Shown: positions 7,372-16,762, numbered from the stretch's first letter. The stretch: DNA of 64,000 nt from Planctomycetota bacterium (GCA_020638635.1 JACKIE010000014.1:10357-74356); one strand, 5' to 3'. A program made the numbers and translations. Notes: generated by a model not told the origin, from the sequence alone.

Positions 7372-9708
7372 GTGATTGAGCCCGTGGAAGAACCCTCGCG
7401 TTTCGCCGACGAGACCCGTGAGAAGCTGCTGGAATTCTGCGGCGAGCCGAAGTCGATTGAGGAAATCGCCGCGCACCTGGGTGTCGAGGAATCGGGCGAG
7501 CTCAATGATTGGCTGGAAAGCCTGGCGTTCACGGGCAAGCTGCGGCGCCTGAAAGGCAAGCGCTACGAGTCCGTTCGCATCCGCGCCACCGTGGGCATCT
7601 ACCGGCGCGCCCACGGCTACGGCAAGTCAGGCGGCTACGTGGTGCCGCGCGACGGCAGCATCCCCACCATCGACATCTCCAGCGGCCTTGAAGAGGGCGC
7701 CCAGGACGGCGACCTGGTGCTGGCCAGCTACAAGGAAGGCAGCCCCGGCCGCCGCCGCGAAGACCGCGCGCGCCGCCTGGCAGGGCGCGTGCTGAGCGTG
7801 ATCGACTCGCGGCCCAACGAGGCCGCGGGTGTGCTGGAGTACTCCTACAGTGGGCGCGCGCGTGTGCGCCTGGAGGGCTACAACCTGCCGCGTTATGCGT
7901 ACCTGCAGCCGCACGAGGTGCATCACACGCGCGCGGGCACCGTTGTGCGCGTGAAGCTGCACCGCAAGCCGGATGCGCAAGGCCGCACGCGCGGCGAGCT
8001 GCTGGGCAGCGTGGGCAGCATCGACGACCCGCTGCACGACCTGGACAACCTGGTCGCCCTGTTCGGCTTCCCCGGCTATTTCGACCCGGACGCGATCAAG
8101 GAAGCCGAAGCCCTGCCCCCGGACCCGGACCCCGCCGAGTTCGAAGGCCGCGCCGACCTGCGCGAACTGCCGGTCATCACCATCGACCCCAAGGACGCCG
8201 AGGACCACGACGACGCGATCAGCATCGAGCACCTGGAGGGCGGCCTGCTGCGCCTGGGCGTGCACATCGCGGACGTCAGCCACTACGTCAGCCCGGGCAG
8301 CGCGCTTGACGAGGACGCGCGCTTCCGGGCCACCAGCGTCTACCTGCCCGGCCGACTGATCCCCATGCTGCCCAAGCAGCTTTCCGCCGGGCTGTGCAGC
8401 CTGCACGACAGCGTGGATCGCCTGGCGCTGAGCTGCTTCATGGTGTTCGACGCGCAGGGCGAAATGCTGCGACGCGAGCTGGTGAAGTCGGTCGTGCGCG
8501 TGCGCCGTTACCTCACATATGAAGAAGTCCTGCCGGTGCTGCAGGGCGAAAAGAGCAGCGGCGACGAGGTGGTGGACAAGCTGCTGCTGGAGGGGCGCAA
8601 GCTGGCCGACCTGCTGCTGACGCGGCGGCTCAAGCGCGGCTCGCTGGTGCTCGAGATACCGCGCCCCCACGTGATCGTGAACAAGGCCGGCCTGGCCGTC
8701 AGCGTAGAGCCCGAGAAGCACGACATCGCCCACAACCTGATCGAAGAACTGATGCTGATCACCAACGAGGCCGTGGCGCGCTTCCTGCTCGAGCGCGGAC
8801 TGCCTTACATCGGGCGCATCCACCCGCCGCCCGACGAAGACGCCATGGACGAGTTCGACGAGTTCTGCGACGAGCTCAAGGTCAACCCGCCCGACTGGGA
8901 GCACCCGGGCGGCGTGCAGAAGTTCCTCGATGACGTGAAAGAACGCCCGGGCTTCGAGGCCATCCACTACGCGCTGCTGCGCAGCATGGCGCGCGCGGTT
9001 TACCACGCCGGCCCGGAGCTGCACTTCGCCCTGGCGCTCGACAAGTACGTGCACTTCACGTCGCCGATCCGGCGTTATCCGGACACCCTGACCCACCAGG
9101 TGCTGACCGAATACCTGGGGGTGGGCGGCGTGCTGCGCTGGGAGGCATCGGCGCTGGGCCTGCCCTGGAGCGACGGCAGCAGCGCGGCCGCGCCCAGGCC
9201 CAAGCTGGACGGCAAGCGCATCCCCGACTTTGAACGCTGGGAGTTCGCCCTGCCCCACATCGCCGCCCACTGCACCGAGCGCAGCATACGGGCCGACAAG
9301 GGCGAGCTGGCGGCCGACCAGATCAAGGTGCTGCGCCTGCTGCTTCCGCGGATCGGCGAGGCGCTGGCGGGCACGGTGATCAGCGTAGCGGGCAACGGGG
9401 TGATCGTGCGGCTGGACGAAACCCTGGCCGAAGGCTACGTCGAGTTCAGCGAGTTGAGCGACGGCTGGGTCGAGGTGCACAAGTTCTGGGCGCACTTCGA
9501 AACCGGCGCCGGGGTGCGCAAGGTGATGCTGGGCGACCGCATGGAAGTGGAGATCGCCGGCATCGACCTGGGCAGCCGCAGCATGCGGCTGACGCCGCTG
9601 GGTGCGTTTGCGCAGCAACGCAGCTGGTCGCGCACGCGCGAGCGCGAGGACCGGCGCCGCCGCAGAAGCTCCAACGGCGATCGCCGCAAACGCAAACGCA
9701 GGCGCTAA
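7372..9708 (+). CDS. rnr: Ribonuclease R (RNB-family 3'-5' exoribonuclease)
   Basis: The 778-residue enzyme degrades structured RNA from the 3' end. It has an N-terminal winged-helix-like region (15-65), cold-shock-like OB domains (about 65-235), the RNB catalytic domain (about 250-595) with the metal-binding acidic cluster DPKDAEDHDDAIS starting near residue 272 and the conserved YVHFTSPIRRYPD, and a C-terminal S1 domain (about 675-755). A basic tail (RRRRSSNGDRRKRKRRR) follows, as in many RNase R proteins. The start is GTG 7372 with AGGAG a few bases upstream. Length and domain order match the family. Confidence 0.95.
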   Translation: MIEPVEEPSRFADETREKLLEFCGEPKSIEEIAAHLGVEESGELNDWLESLAFTGKLRRLKGKRYESVRIRATVGIYRRAHGYGKSGGYVVPRDGSIPTIDISSGLEEGAQDGDLVLASYKEGSPGRRREDRARRLAGRVLSVIDSRPNEAAGVLEYSYSGRARVRLEGYNLPRYAYLQPHEVHHTRAGTVVRVKLHRKPDAQGRTRGELLGSVGSIDDPLHDLDNLVALFGFPGYFDPDAIKEAEALPPDPDPAEFEGRADLRELPVITIDPKDAEDHDDAISIEHLEGGLLRLGVHIADVSHYVSPGSALDEDARFRATSVYLPGRLIPMLPKQLSAGLCSLHDSVDRLALSCFMVFDAQGEMLRRELVKSVVRVRRYLTYEEVLPVLQGEKSSGDEVVDKLLLEGRKLADLLLTRRLKRGSLVLEIPRPHVIVNKAGLAVSVEPEKHDIAHNLIEELMLITNEAVARFLLERGLPYIGRIHPPPDEDAMDEFDEFCDELKVNPPDWEHPGGVQKFLDDVKERPGFEAIHYALLRSMARAVYHAGPELHFALALDKYVHFTSPIRRYPDTLTHQVLTEYLGVGGVLRWEASALGLPWSDGSSAAAPRPKLDGKRIPDFERWEFALPHIAAHCTERSIRADKGELAADQIKVLRLLLPRIGEALAGTVISVAGNGVIVRLDETLAEGYVEFSELSDGWVEVHKFWAHFETGAGVRKVMLGDRMEVEIAGIDLGSRSMRLTPLGAFAQQRSWSRTREREDRRRRRSSNGDRRKRKRRR

Positions 9709-9841
9709 AGCTGTTTCGGATTGCATCGCCCGGCCGACGTTGCGAGCAAGCCGAAGTTGTGCCGGATCGGCCGGCGAGTGTCGATATCCGCCTGCACACT
9801 GGACGCTGGAAGCGTGACATCGGCGGTCTATCCTTAACTCC

Positions 9842-11125
9842 ATGCGGTCCGAAGAGGACAAACTGCGGCAGGCTCTGGAGCTCTATCGCGAGGGCGACCT
9901 CACGCGCGCGGAGATGCTGCTCGAGACGCTCAACCCGGATGAGCTGGAGCCGGGGTTGCACGTCGAGGCCCATTACCTGTGGGGCCTGGTGCTGGCAAAA
10001 AGGGGAGACCCGCTTGAGGCCGCCCAGCACTTCCAGAGCTGCATCAAGTTGAACCAGCGCTTCTTTCCCGCGCTCGACGCTTGGGGCAACGTGCTGGCCA
10101 ACCTTGGCGACTCGCGCGGCGCGATCGAGAAGTACAAGCGCGCCCTGGCCGTGGCCGCGCCCGACCAGTCGGCCCATGTCCTGCACAACTACGGGCAGGT
10201 GCTGCTGCGCGGCGGTTACGTGCTGCGGGCCCTGCGCAAGTTCCGCGAGGCCTCCAAGCGCAACCCGAACAGCCACGACGCCGCGTACCATACCGGCCTG
10301 TGCTTCCACCAGCTCAAGCGCCCGCGCGGCGCGCTGAAGTGGATGCAGGCGGCCATCGAGCTCGCGCCCGGCAGCGCCCGCAACCGCGTGGGCTGCGGCA
10401 ACGTGCTGGCCGACATGCAGCGTTTTGAAGAGGCCGAACAGCAGTACGCAAAGGCGCTCGAGCTCGACCCGGACTGCGCCGACGCCCACTACAACTGGGC
10501 CGTCAGCCGCGCGCGCCAGGGCGACTACGCCGGCGCCGTACGCCACTGCAAGCAGGGCCTGCGAGCCAACCCCGACGGCTTCGAGCTGCTGGCCCAGCAG
10601 GCCTACTGCCTGCGCCAGATGGGCGCCTACGACGCCGCGCTGCAGACCGCCAAGCGAATGCGCCAGGCGCTGGAGCGCGCGGCAAGCGCCGAGCGCAGGG
10701 CCGAGTTCACCGACCTGACGGCTGCAAACGAGGCCGCCAGCCTGCGCGCCCTGGGACGCACCCAGCAGGCGCGCAACCGCCTGCTTGAACAGTTGCGCGG
10801 CGCGCGCGAGCCCAGCCGGCACAGCCTGGCCGAGTTGCGTTACCACGATCTACGGCGTCTGCCCGAGGCGCGGCGCTTTGAGTTGACCCTGAACGTGCGG
10901 CTGCCGCGGCCCGCCTACGGCGAAGAGGAATCCAGCCTGCCGCGCCGCTACCAGCGCACCTACTGGGTGATCGCCGACAGCCTGAAGGAGGCCCGCCGTA
11001 TGGCCCGCGAGCTGGAGCCGCCGGAGGCAGAGCTGCGCTTCGACGCTGAGGTGAACACCAGCGAGCGCCTGAGCGAGGCCGACCGGGGCATCATCGAGCG
11101 CTCGCCGGCGATCGCGGAAGAGTAG
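9842..11125 (+). CDS. TPR repeat protein
   Basis: The 427-residue protein is almost entirely TPR: about eight units between residues 5 and 260 (for example AHYLWGLVLAKRGDPLEAAQ, ALDAWGNVLANLGDSRGAIE, AHYNWAVSRARQGDYAGAVR). The last 150 residues are charged and do not match a domain I know. No signal peptide or membrane helix. Its start ATG 9842 lies 133 nt after RNase R, and a strong hairpin at 11146-11175 closes the transcription unit. A scaffold role is likely, but the partner is unknown. Confidence 0.85.
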   Translation: MRSEEDKLRQALELYREGDLTRAEMLLETLNPDELEPGLHVEAHYLWGLVLAKRGDPLEAAQHFQSCIKLNQRFFPALDAWGNVLANLGDSRGAIEKYKRALAVAAPDQSAHVLHNYGQVLLRGGYVLRALRKFREASKRNPNSHDAAYHTGLCFHQLKRPRGALKWMQAAIELAPGSARNRVGCGNVLADMQRFEEAEQQYAKALELDPDCADAHYNWAVSRARQGDYAGAVRHCKQGLRANPDGFELLAQQAYCLRQMGAYDAALQTAKRMRQALERAASAERRAEFTDLTAANEAASLRALGRTQQARNRLLEQLRGAREPSRHSLAELRYHDLRRLPEARRFELTLNVRLPRPAYGEEESSLPRRYQRTYWVIADSLKEARRMARELEPPEAELRFDAEVNTSERLSEADRGIIERSPAIAEE

Positions 11126-11145
11126 CAGGAGCCCGAGCCACCAAC

Positions 11146-11175
11146 GAAAGCGCCCGCCGGGTGGCGGGCGCTTTC
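11146..11175. terminator. Hairpin between convergent genes (TPR protein / korB)
   Basis: A 13-bp perfect stem, GAAAGCGCCCGCC / GGCGGGCGCTTTC, with a 4-nt loop in the 89-nt gap between two convergent genes. The A and T ends of the stem make it a plausible bidirectional terminator. Confidence 0.8.
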
Positions 11176-11214
11176 ACCTGATCGGCCGCGCACTTGCGCT
11201 TGCGGCTCCTGTTC

Positions 11215-12258
11215 CTACGCCAGTTCGTTCATCACTTCCTCGAGCACTTCCTTGCCCGGGCGGGTGATGGACTGCGGCAGTGTGGAGAGCGGCTGCTCGC
11301 ACATGTTGATCTGGTCAACAAAGCGCGGCTCCTTCTCATTGATGTAGATGATGCCCGTGGCGATCTTGCCGCTCTCGTGGTATTCGGCGAGCAGGCTCAG
11401 CGCCGCGGTGCGGCTGGTGGGGTCGTAGTCCTTGTCCAGCGCCTTGATGGTGACGTGGCTGCCGTCGCCGAGCTTGATGTCGCGCTCTTCGCCGTGTTCC
11501 ATCTCTTCGTAGTGCGGGTCGTAGGCCGGCACGAAGCCGATGTCCTGAAGAGCGAACTCGTTGTCCTTGGCGTAGGGGAAGCTCTTGGTCGAACCCGCGT
11601 GGTTGTTGAACGTCACGCACGGGCTGATGATGTCCAGCAGCGCCAGGCCCTCAAACGCCAGCGCCGCCTGCAGCACCTGCCGCATCATCTTGGTGTTGCC
11701 GGCAAACAGCCGCGCCACAAAGCCGCAGCCCAACTCGACGGCCAGGGCGCACAGGTCGATGGCATGGAACGGGTTGACCGCCCCGTGCTTCAGCTTGCTG
11801 CCCTTGTCGGCCGTGGCGCTGAACTGGCCCTTGGTCAGGCCGTACACGCCGTTGTTCTCGACCACGTACACCAGGTCGAGGTTGCGGCGCATGATGTGCA
11901 CGAACTGGCCCATGCCGATGTTGGCCGTGTCTCCGTCGCCCGAAACGCCGATCATCTTCAGCGTGCGGTTCGCCAGCGCCGTGCCGGTCGCGATGCTGGG
12001 CATGCGGCCGTGAACGCTGTTGAAGCTGAAGCTGCGCGACATGAAGTAGGCCGGCGTCTTGGAGCTGCAGCCGATGCCGGACAGCTTCACGAACTGCTCG
12101 GGCTGGATGTTCAGGTCGTAGCACGCGTCGATCACGCGGGCGGTGATGAGGTCGTGCCCGCAGCCGATGCACAGGGTGCTCTTGCTGCCTGAGTAGTCTT
12201 TTTTCTGCAGCCCGATGCGGTTGGTCTCGGGCGCGTTGGGTGTCGCTGTGCCTGCCAT
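11215..12258 (-). CDS. korB: 2-oxoacid:ferredoxin oxidoreductase, beta subunit
   Basis: The 347-residue subunit binds thiamine diphosphate. Visible are CIGCGHD (30-36), the TPP/Mg motif GDGDTANIG (107-115) with NN at 135-136, and GIGCSSK (61-67), as in KorB/PorB proteins. With the alpha subunit immediately upstream it should oxidatively decarboxylate a 2-oxoacid (2-oxoglutarate is most likely for this two-subunit type) to the acyl-CoA while reducing ferredoxin. The C-terminal extension (about 290-347) is longer than in the shortest homologues. An imperfect inverted repeat occupies the gap to korA. Confidence 0.93.
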   Translation of the reverse strand: MAGTATPNAPETNRIGLQKKDYSGSKSTLCIGCGHDLITARVIDACYDLNIQPEQFVKLSGIGCSSKTPAYFMSRSFSFNSVHGRMPSIATGTALANRTLKMIGVSGDGDTANIGMGQFVHIMRRNLDLVYVVENNGVYGLTKGQFSATADKGSKLKHGAVNPFHAIDLCALAVELGCGFVARLFAGNTKMMRQVLQAALAFEGLALLDIISPCVTFNNHAGSTKSFPYAKDNEFALQDIGFVPAYDPHYEEMEHGEERDIKLGDGSHVTIKALDKDYDPTSRTAALSLLAEYHESGKIATGIIYINEKEPRFVDQINMCEQPLSTLPQSITRPGKEVLEEVMNELA

Positions 12259-12274
12259 GGTTGCTCCTGGTCTT

Positions 12275-12340
12275 GAGCGCGAAGCGTAAGCTAGCGTCCT
12301 TCAAGGGCTGGCGACGGCCGCTAGCTGACGCGTCGCGCTC
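12275..12340. repeat. Inverted repeat between korA and korB
   Basis: Left arm 12275-12298 (GAGCGCGAAGCGTAAGCTAG...) and right arm 12317-12340 are complementary except for about three positions. It lies within the operon, so a transcribed copy would form a long hairpin between the alpha and beta cistrons. Confidence 0.75.
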
Positions 12341-12346
12341 GAACCA

Positions 12347-14164
12347 CTAAACTTCCCTCTCGCGCTCCACGATCGCCTTCACCACCACGTCGGCGGTCAG
12401 CGGCATGCCGTCGTAGTGCTTGATGCTGCGCAGCTTGTGGCTGAAGTGCGGCAGCTCGGCGTGCAGCGCCATGCGCATCTGGCCGTCGCGGTTCAACTCC
12501 ACCACGTACACGCGTTCGTGCTTGTTCAGGAAATCTTCCACTTCCTGCGTGAACGGGAACGCGCGCAGGCGGCAGAGATCCAGCTTCAGGCCGTGCCTGG
12601 CCTCCAGCGCGGCGCACGCCTCGCGGATCGCCTCGTGGGTGGTGCCGTAATAGATCAGCCCGGCGGCGTGGCCGTTGTCCTGGATCTCCGGCTTGGGCAC
12701 CATGGTCTTGGCCGTCTCGAACTTGCGGGCCAGCCGGTCCATGTTGTTCTTCCAGTCGTGGGGCTTTTCACTGTACGTCGCCTGGGGCGTGTGGCCCGTG
12801 CCGCGCGTGAAGTAGGCGGCCTTCGGGTGCTCGGTGCCCGGGATGGTGCGGTACGGGATGCCGTCGCCGTCCACGTCGGCGTAGCGGCCCCACTTGCCGC
12901 CCAGCTTCTCGAGCTCTTCCTTGCCCAGCACCTTGCCGCGCCGGATGGGCTCGGTCGGGTACTCGAAGCGGTCGGAAACCCAGTAGTTCATGCCGAGGTC
13001 CAGGTCGCTCATGATGAACACCGGCGTCTGCAGCTCCTCGGCCAGGTTCAGCGACTCGCCCGCCATCTCGAAGGCTTCCTTGGGCGTGTTGGGGATCACC
13101 ACCACGTGCTTGGTGTCGCCGTGGCTGGCGTACAGCAGGCTAAGCACGTCGCCCTGCATGGTGCGCGTCGGCAGGCCCGTGCTGGGGCCCGTGCGCTGCA
13201 CGTCGCAGATCACGAAGGGAATCTCCGCGAAGTAGGCCAGGCCGATGATCTCGTTCATCAGGCTGATGCCCGGGCCGCTGGTGCTGGTGGCCGCGCGCGC
13301 GCCCGCCCAGCCGGCGCCCGCCAGCATGCCGACGGCGGCGATTTCGTCCTCGGCCTGCACCACGGCAAACGTTTTCTTGCCGTCCTTCATTCGGAAGCGG
13401 TTCAGGTACTCTTCCAAGTATTCGCACAGGCTGCTGGAGGGCGTGATCGGGTACCAGGTGACAACGGTGATGCCGCCGAACATCAGGCCCAGTGCCGTGG
13501 CGGCGTTGCCTTCCACGATGATCTTGCCCTCGTTGGCGTTCATGCGCTCGACCTTGAAGGGGTCGGCCTTCTTGAGGTTTTCGGCGGCCCACTTGAAGCC
13601 GGCCTCGAGGGCGGGCAGGTTGATGTCGATGGCCTTCTGCTTGCCGGAAAGCTGCTGCTTGAGCGCCTTCTGGATCTCCTCCATGTCGATCTCGAACAGC
13701 TGGGCGCACACGCCGACGTACAGCATGTTGATCACCAGCTTGCGCAGGCGCATGTCGGGGCAGTTCTCGGCGATCAGCTTCTTGAATGGCACGGCGTAGT
13801 GCACGCAGTCAGGGCGCTTGTCGGCGAGGTTGAGGCTCTCCTCGTAGATCAGCACAGCGCCCTGCCTGGCAGTCTCGACGTCCTCGTCGCTGGTCTCCGG
13901 GTTCATGCAAACCACCACGTCGGCGTCCTGCTTGCGGCTGATCCAGCCGTTCTTGTTGGCGCGGATCGTGAACCAGGTGGGCAGGCCCTGGATGTTGCTG
14001 GGGAACAGGTTCTTGCCCGAGACGGGGATGCCCATGCCGAACAGCGCGCGCAGCAGCACCATGTTGCTGGTCTGCGAGCCCGAGCCGTTGGCGGTGGCGA
14101 CGTGCAGGACGAAATCGTTGACGATGGTTCTGGTTTCAGTCTCCGAAACCTCGGCGGTAGCCAT
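12347..14164 (-). CDS. korA: 2-oxoacid:ferredoxin oxidoreductase, fused gamma-alpha subunit
   Basis: The 605-residue protein combines the gamma domain (about 10-190; HVATANGSGSQTSNMVLLRA, then FTIRANKNGWISRK) with the pyrimidine-binding alpha domain beginning near 240 (TWYPITPSSSLCEYLEEYL) and the GPGISLMNEIIGLAYF segment. This is the KorA/PorA arrangement; together with KorB it makes the complete two-subunit enzyme. ATG 14164 (MATAEVSETETRT) is preferred over an upstream in-frame start, which would add 13 unrelated residues. No ferredoxin-type delta subunit is encoded here, so electrons must go to a ferredoxin encoded elsewhere. Confidence 0.93.
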   Translation of the reverse strand: MATAEVSETETRTIVNDFVLHVATANGSGSQTSNMVLLRALFGMGIPVSGKNLFPSNIQGLPTWFTIRANKNGWISRKQDADVVVCMNPETSDEDVETARQGAVLIYEESLNLADKRPDCVHYAVPFKKLIAENCPDMRLRKLVINMLYVGVCAQLFEIDMEEIQKALKQQLSGKQKAIDINLPALEAGFKWAAENLKKADPFKVERMNANEGKIIVEGNAATALGLMFGGITVVTWYPITPSSSLCEYLEEYLNRFRMKDGKKTFAVVQAEDEIAAVGMLAGAGWAGARAATSTSGPGISLMNEIIGLAYFAEIPFVICDVQRTGPSTGLPTRTMQGDVLSLLYASHGDTKHVVVIPNTPKEAFEMAGESLNLAEELQTPVFIMSDLDLGMNYWVSDRFEYPTEPIRRGKVLGKEELEKLGGKWGRYADVDGDGIPYRTIPGTEHPKAAYFTRGTGHTPQATYSEKPHDWKNNMDRLARKFETAKTMVPKPEIQDNGHAAGLIYYGTTHEAIREACAALEARHGLKLDLCRLRAFPFTQEVEDFLNKHERVYVVELNRDGQMRMALHAELPHFSHKLRSIKHYDGMPLTADVVVKAIVEREREV

Positions 14165-14257
14165 GGCGGCACTCCTGGTGTACAGCGTGGGCGTCAATCG
14201 CACCCGACGGTCCGTTTATAGTACGCCAAGCCTCTACTTCAACGGTGGGGAAGCGAC

Positions 14258-14314
14258 GTAGGGGCCGCCCCGCGTGGCGGCCCGGGTCGGGCGGGCACAG
14301 GGGCCCGCCCCTAC
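14258..14314. repeat. REP-E palindrome, copy 1
   Basis: The sequence runs GTAGGGGCCGCCCC - TGGCGGCCCGGG - GGGCCCGCCCCTAC, with complementary ends. A second copy is at 28946-28997. Read on the minus strand its end TAGGGGCGGGCC supplies the stop codon of the DUF6941 gene. Confidence 0.85.
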
Positions 14315-14718
14315 TTGGCCGGCGGGGCTTCCACCTTGATGGCCTGCAGGGTGTCCACGTGCAGCAGGTCACCGTTGCACAGCAGGTGCACCTCGAAGGT
14401 GCCTTCCTTGGTGAACTGCAGGCCGGGCAGGTTGATGCCGGTCTCGAAGTCCTCAAGGGGCTTCTGGTGCTTGACCCCGCGCAGCTCGGCCTTGGCGAGC
14501 GTCTGGCCCTCGGTGGGGTCGCTGAACTCGATGGTGAAGTTGTATTCGCCGTTCATGTCGCCCAGCATCAGGTAGACGCCGAAACGGGCATGGAACACCG
14601 GGAAGGTAGGCGCATGCACGCGGCGGAACACGCCGATGATGCTGTACTTGCCGTCTGTGCTGCGAATCACCTGGTCGCAGATCAGGAAAGCTTTGACTTT
14701 CGGTGTGCTTCCGCTCAT
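14311..14718 (-). CDS. DUF6941 family protein
   Basis: The 135-residue protein shows the pattern of a small cytoplasmic family now called DUF6941: VKAFLICDQVIRSTDGKYSIIGVFRRV at the N-terminus, FPVFHARFGVYLMLGDMNGEY, and LPGLQFTKEGTFEVHLLCNG near the end. No catalytic motif is visible and the function is unknown. The TAG stop is part of the REP-E palindrome, so the last coding bases abut the repeat. Confidence 0.75.
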   Translation of the reverse strand: MSGSTPKVKAFLICDQVIRSTDGKYSIIGVFRRVHAPTFPVFHARFGVYLMLGDMNGEYNFTIEFSDPTEGQTLAKAELRGVKHQKPLEDFETGINLPGLQFTKEGTFEVHLLCNGDLLHVDTLQAIKVEAPPAK

Positions 14719-14889
14719 GCCCAGAGTCTGCCCAACCCCACCCCCCCGGGCAATAGGCGAGCGGCAGTCGGATTACGGCTGACGCTCCAGCACACGGTCA
14801 GCCTCGGCCGCGGGCAAGTCGAGCACCTGGAGCGGCTGTTCGCAATCCATGGCCCGCCCCTGGTGCTCAAGAGCGACAACGGCTCGGCG

Positions 14890-14988
14890 AAAAGGGGTCT
14901 GGCTCCGCTTGCGGTGCCTGACCTCCCTTTTCGCCGGCATGGGAGGGGGTCAGGCACAATTTCCAACTGCGGAAATTGTGCCAGACCC
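14890..14988. repeat. REP-B elements inserted in the integrase remnant
   Basis: Two palindromes: AAAAGGGGTCTGGCTCCGC / GCGGTGCCTGACCTCCCTTTT (14890-14932) and GGGTCAGGCACAATTTCC / GGAAATTGTGCCAGACCC (14945-14988). The same GGGGTCAGGC words recur upstream of and inside RAYT-2 (16797-16820; 17289-17435). Confidence 0.85.
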
Positions 14989-15393
14989 TGTACTGGCCCC
15001 GCTACAATGGCTCGTGCGAGCGCGGGCTGGGCTGGCTGAAGGTGAGGGCCCGGCACGCCGCCGCGCTCGAGCTGCGCCCCGACTCCTGGAGCAGTTGTGA
15101 CCTGCAGATTGCACGAGCCACCGCCAACGAGCTGTCCCGGCCCAAGGGCTGGGACAAGCCCACGCCCTCGCAGGCCTGGGCGGACCGCGAGCCGATCCCC
15201 GCTGAGCTGCGCCGGCAGTTTGTCGAGCTGCGTGAGAGCAAACTGGCCGACTTCTGCGCAGCAGAAGTCGGCCTTAATAGGAGCCGTGCGGACATCTCGC
15301 GGCTCCGGTGGAGCCGCGAGAGAGCGGAGCTATGCGGAGCGGCCGGCGCGTCAGTGCCGCTCCGCGCGCCCCGGATCATCGGGCAGGAAACAT

Positions 15394-15438
15394 CCGGACC
15401 CGGGGCGGGGGGCCTTAAGCCCCCGCCCCCGGGTCCGG
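15394..15438. repeat. GC-rich palindrome in the integrase remnant
   Basis: Arms CCGGACCCGGGGCGGGGG and CCCCCGCCCCCGGGTCCGG around CCTTAAG. Not matched elsewhere in this window. Confidence 0.7.
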
Positions 15439-15796
15439 GGATGGACACACCCGAAGTGTTTTCAAAGAAAGAGCTCGCCAGTATGGAGCGCAAGGGGCGC
15501 AACGCGCCGCGCACGCAGCCTGGCCGCACTGCGGCCGGGCAAGGGCATGCCGGCGCGCTGGTCGAACTCGGTTTTCTTTGCTACCGGAAGAGGACAGTTA
15601 CCCCACCCATTAAACCCGGAAAACGCGCAATCAAATAGCGAAGGACACAGGCGCGGAGCGAACCCCGCCTACGCACTCATAACGCTGCCTTTGGCCGTGG
15701 ATGCAGCGGTGCATGACTCGATGCTGCCAAACATGGATGACCTGAATTCCGGCCCTCCCATCAGCTAGATGGCTGCCTCAACTTGGATTGTTCTGG

Positions 15797-16762
15797 ATGA
15801 CAACCATTCCGCTTGGACAGGCATTGAAAGAACTCGGCAGGCCGAGCTCCGAGCGGAGTGTATCAATATCGGACATTGCCGACGCGCTGCGCGAAACACA
15901 TCCGGGCGAGATCAGCTTCCCTCGTGTTGCGCTTGAGCCACGGACCCATCAGGTCTTCTTTTCAAGCCTGCTGGAACTTGCACGCCACGCGGCGGAAGAA
16001 AATGACTGGAAGGTGGCCCGATGGTTGCCGGCCATGATCGGCATGGATTCGAACGCTTGGCTCTCGACTCGACTTCAGAACACTACCTTCTGGGAACGGC
16101 CGACGGTTTACCTGGAAGTGATCGAGCGAATGTTGCACATCACAGCAGAGTGGAACTGGCGGCTGGAGATACTTCAGGATTCATCGAAGCCTTGGCAAAC
16201 TCTGTGCGAGGCGGCTTGTGTCATTCGTCCGTGGGAGCGTATCGACCGCGACGTGGACGAACGCTACATCGATAGCGCTGCTTCAATTCTGCGCTACCTG
16301 ATCGCGAACGTATGTCCGCAGCTTGACGCAAGGGCCCACAGCGTCGACACTTGGTTCGGTATTCCCACCTACCCGCTGGGGTTCTTTCGATACAACTCTG
16401 TACGTGCATTTGTAAATGCCGTTCTGCGATACAAGCACCCCGATGTTCGCGTCGAAAGTAAATCGAATGACGGAAACACGATCCTGTTACCACGCCATGA
16501 ACTGCGCATAGAAGGCAGCCAAGTATCGATTCAGCATCGCTGCGGCGTCGGACCGGTTTACACCGGCGTTTGGCACGCGGACGGCGAGCCTGACGTTTTT
16601 GGCACGATGAATTGGGGCGGCGTCAAGCTGAGTCGGCAGGTGAGAAACTATCCTGAGTTTGTCGGTGTCTGGCTGGAATTCTGGGTTGAGTGGTTCAGGG
16701 CTCAACCCGACGGCAATTTTGACCGCTACGCCCTGCGAACGGAACTCCACAAGTCAGGTTGA
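15797..16762 (+). CDS. Unknown protein, 321 residues, atypical composition
   Basis: I do not recognise a family. The protein is soluble, rich in tryptophan and aromatic residues (ENDWKVARWLPAMIG, ITAEWNWRLEILQD, VGVWLEFWVEWFRAQ), with no signal peptide or membrane helix. Coding sequence is visibly lower in GC than the neighbours and codon choice is less extreme. It sits between a broken integrase and a RAYT with REP-B repeats, so acquisition by transfer is likely. ATG 15797 is preferred to a TTG three codons earlier. It could be cargo such as an immunity or defence protein, but nothing in the sequence shows that. Confidence 0.65.
   Translation: MTTIPLGQALKELGRPSSERSVSISDIADALRETHPGEISFPRVALEPRTHQVFFSSLLELARHAAEENDWKVARWLPAMIGMDSNAWLSTRLQNTTFWERPTVYLEVIERMLHITAEWNWRLEILQDSSKPWQTLCEAACVIRPWERIDRDVDERYIDSAASILRYLIANVCPQLDARAHSVDTWFGIPTYPLGFFRYNSVRAFVNAVLRYKHPDVRVESKSNDGNTILLPRHELRIEGSQVSIQHRCGVGPVYTGVWHADGEPDVFGTMNWGGVKLSRQVRNYPEFVGVWLEFWVEWFRAQPDGNFDRYALRTELHKSG

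Larger units (their letters stand above)
14755..15638 (+). pseudogene. DDE integrase (rve) family transposase, broken
   Basis: A 5' fragment encodes VEHLERLFAIHGPPLVLKSD then NGSA (the SDNGSA acidic motif of the rve fold), ending near 14888. A 3' fragment in a different frame encodes YWPRYNGSCERGLGWLKVRA (the YNGSxExxxGxxK motif), WADREPIPAELRRQF and finally ALVELGFLCYRKRTVTPPIK. Between them, 14890-14988 holds two palindromic REP-B copies. The 3' part is also expanded by repeat-derived sequence at about 15270-15540, including a 45-bp GC palindrome. The N-terminal half, including the first catalytic aspartate, is missing. The gene is not functional. Confidence 0.75.

Noticed and set aside
7627..9861. 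744-codon open frame antisense to RNase R
   Set aside because: Composition is that of a reverse-frame shadow (rich in His, Gln, Val, Ala), with no motif.
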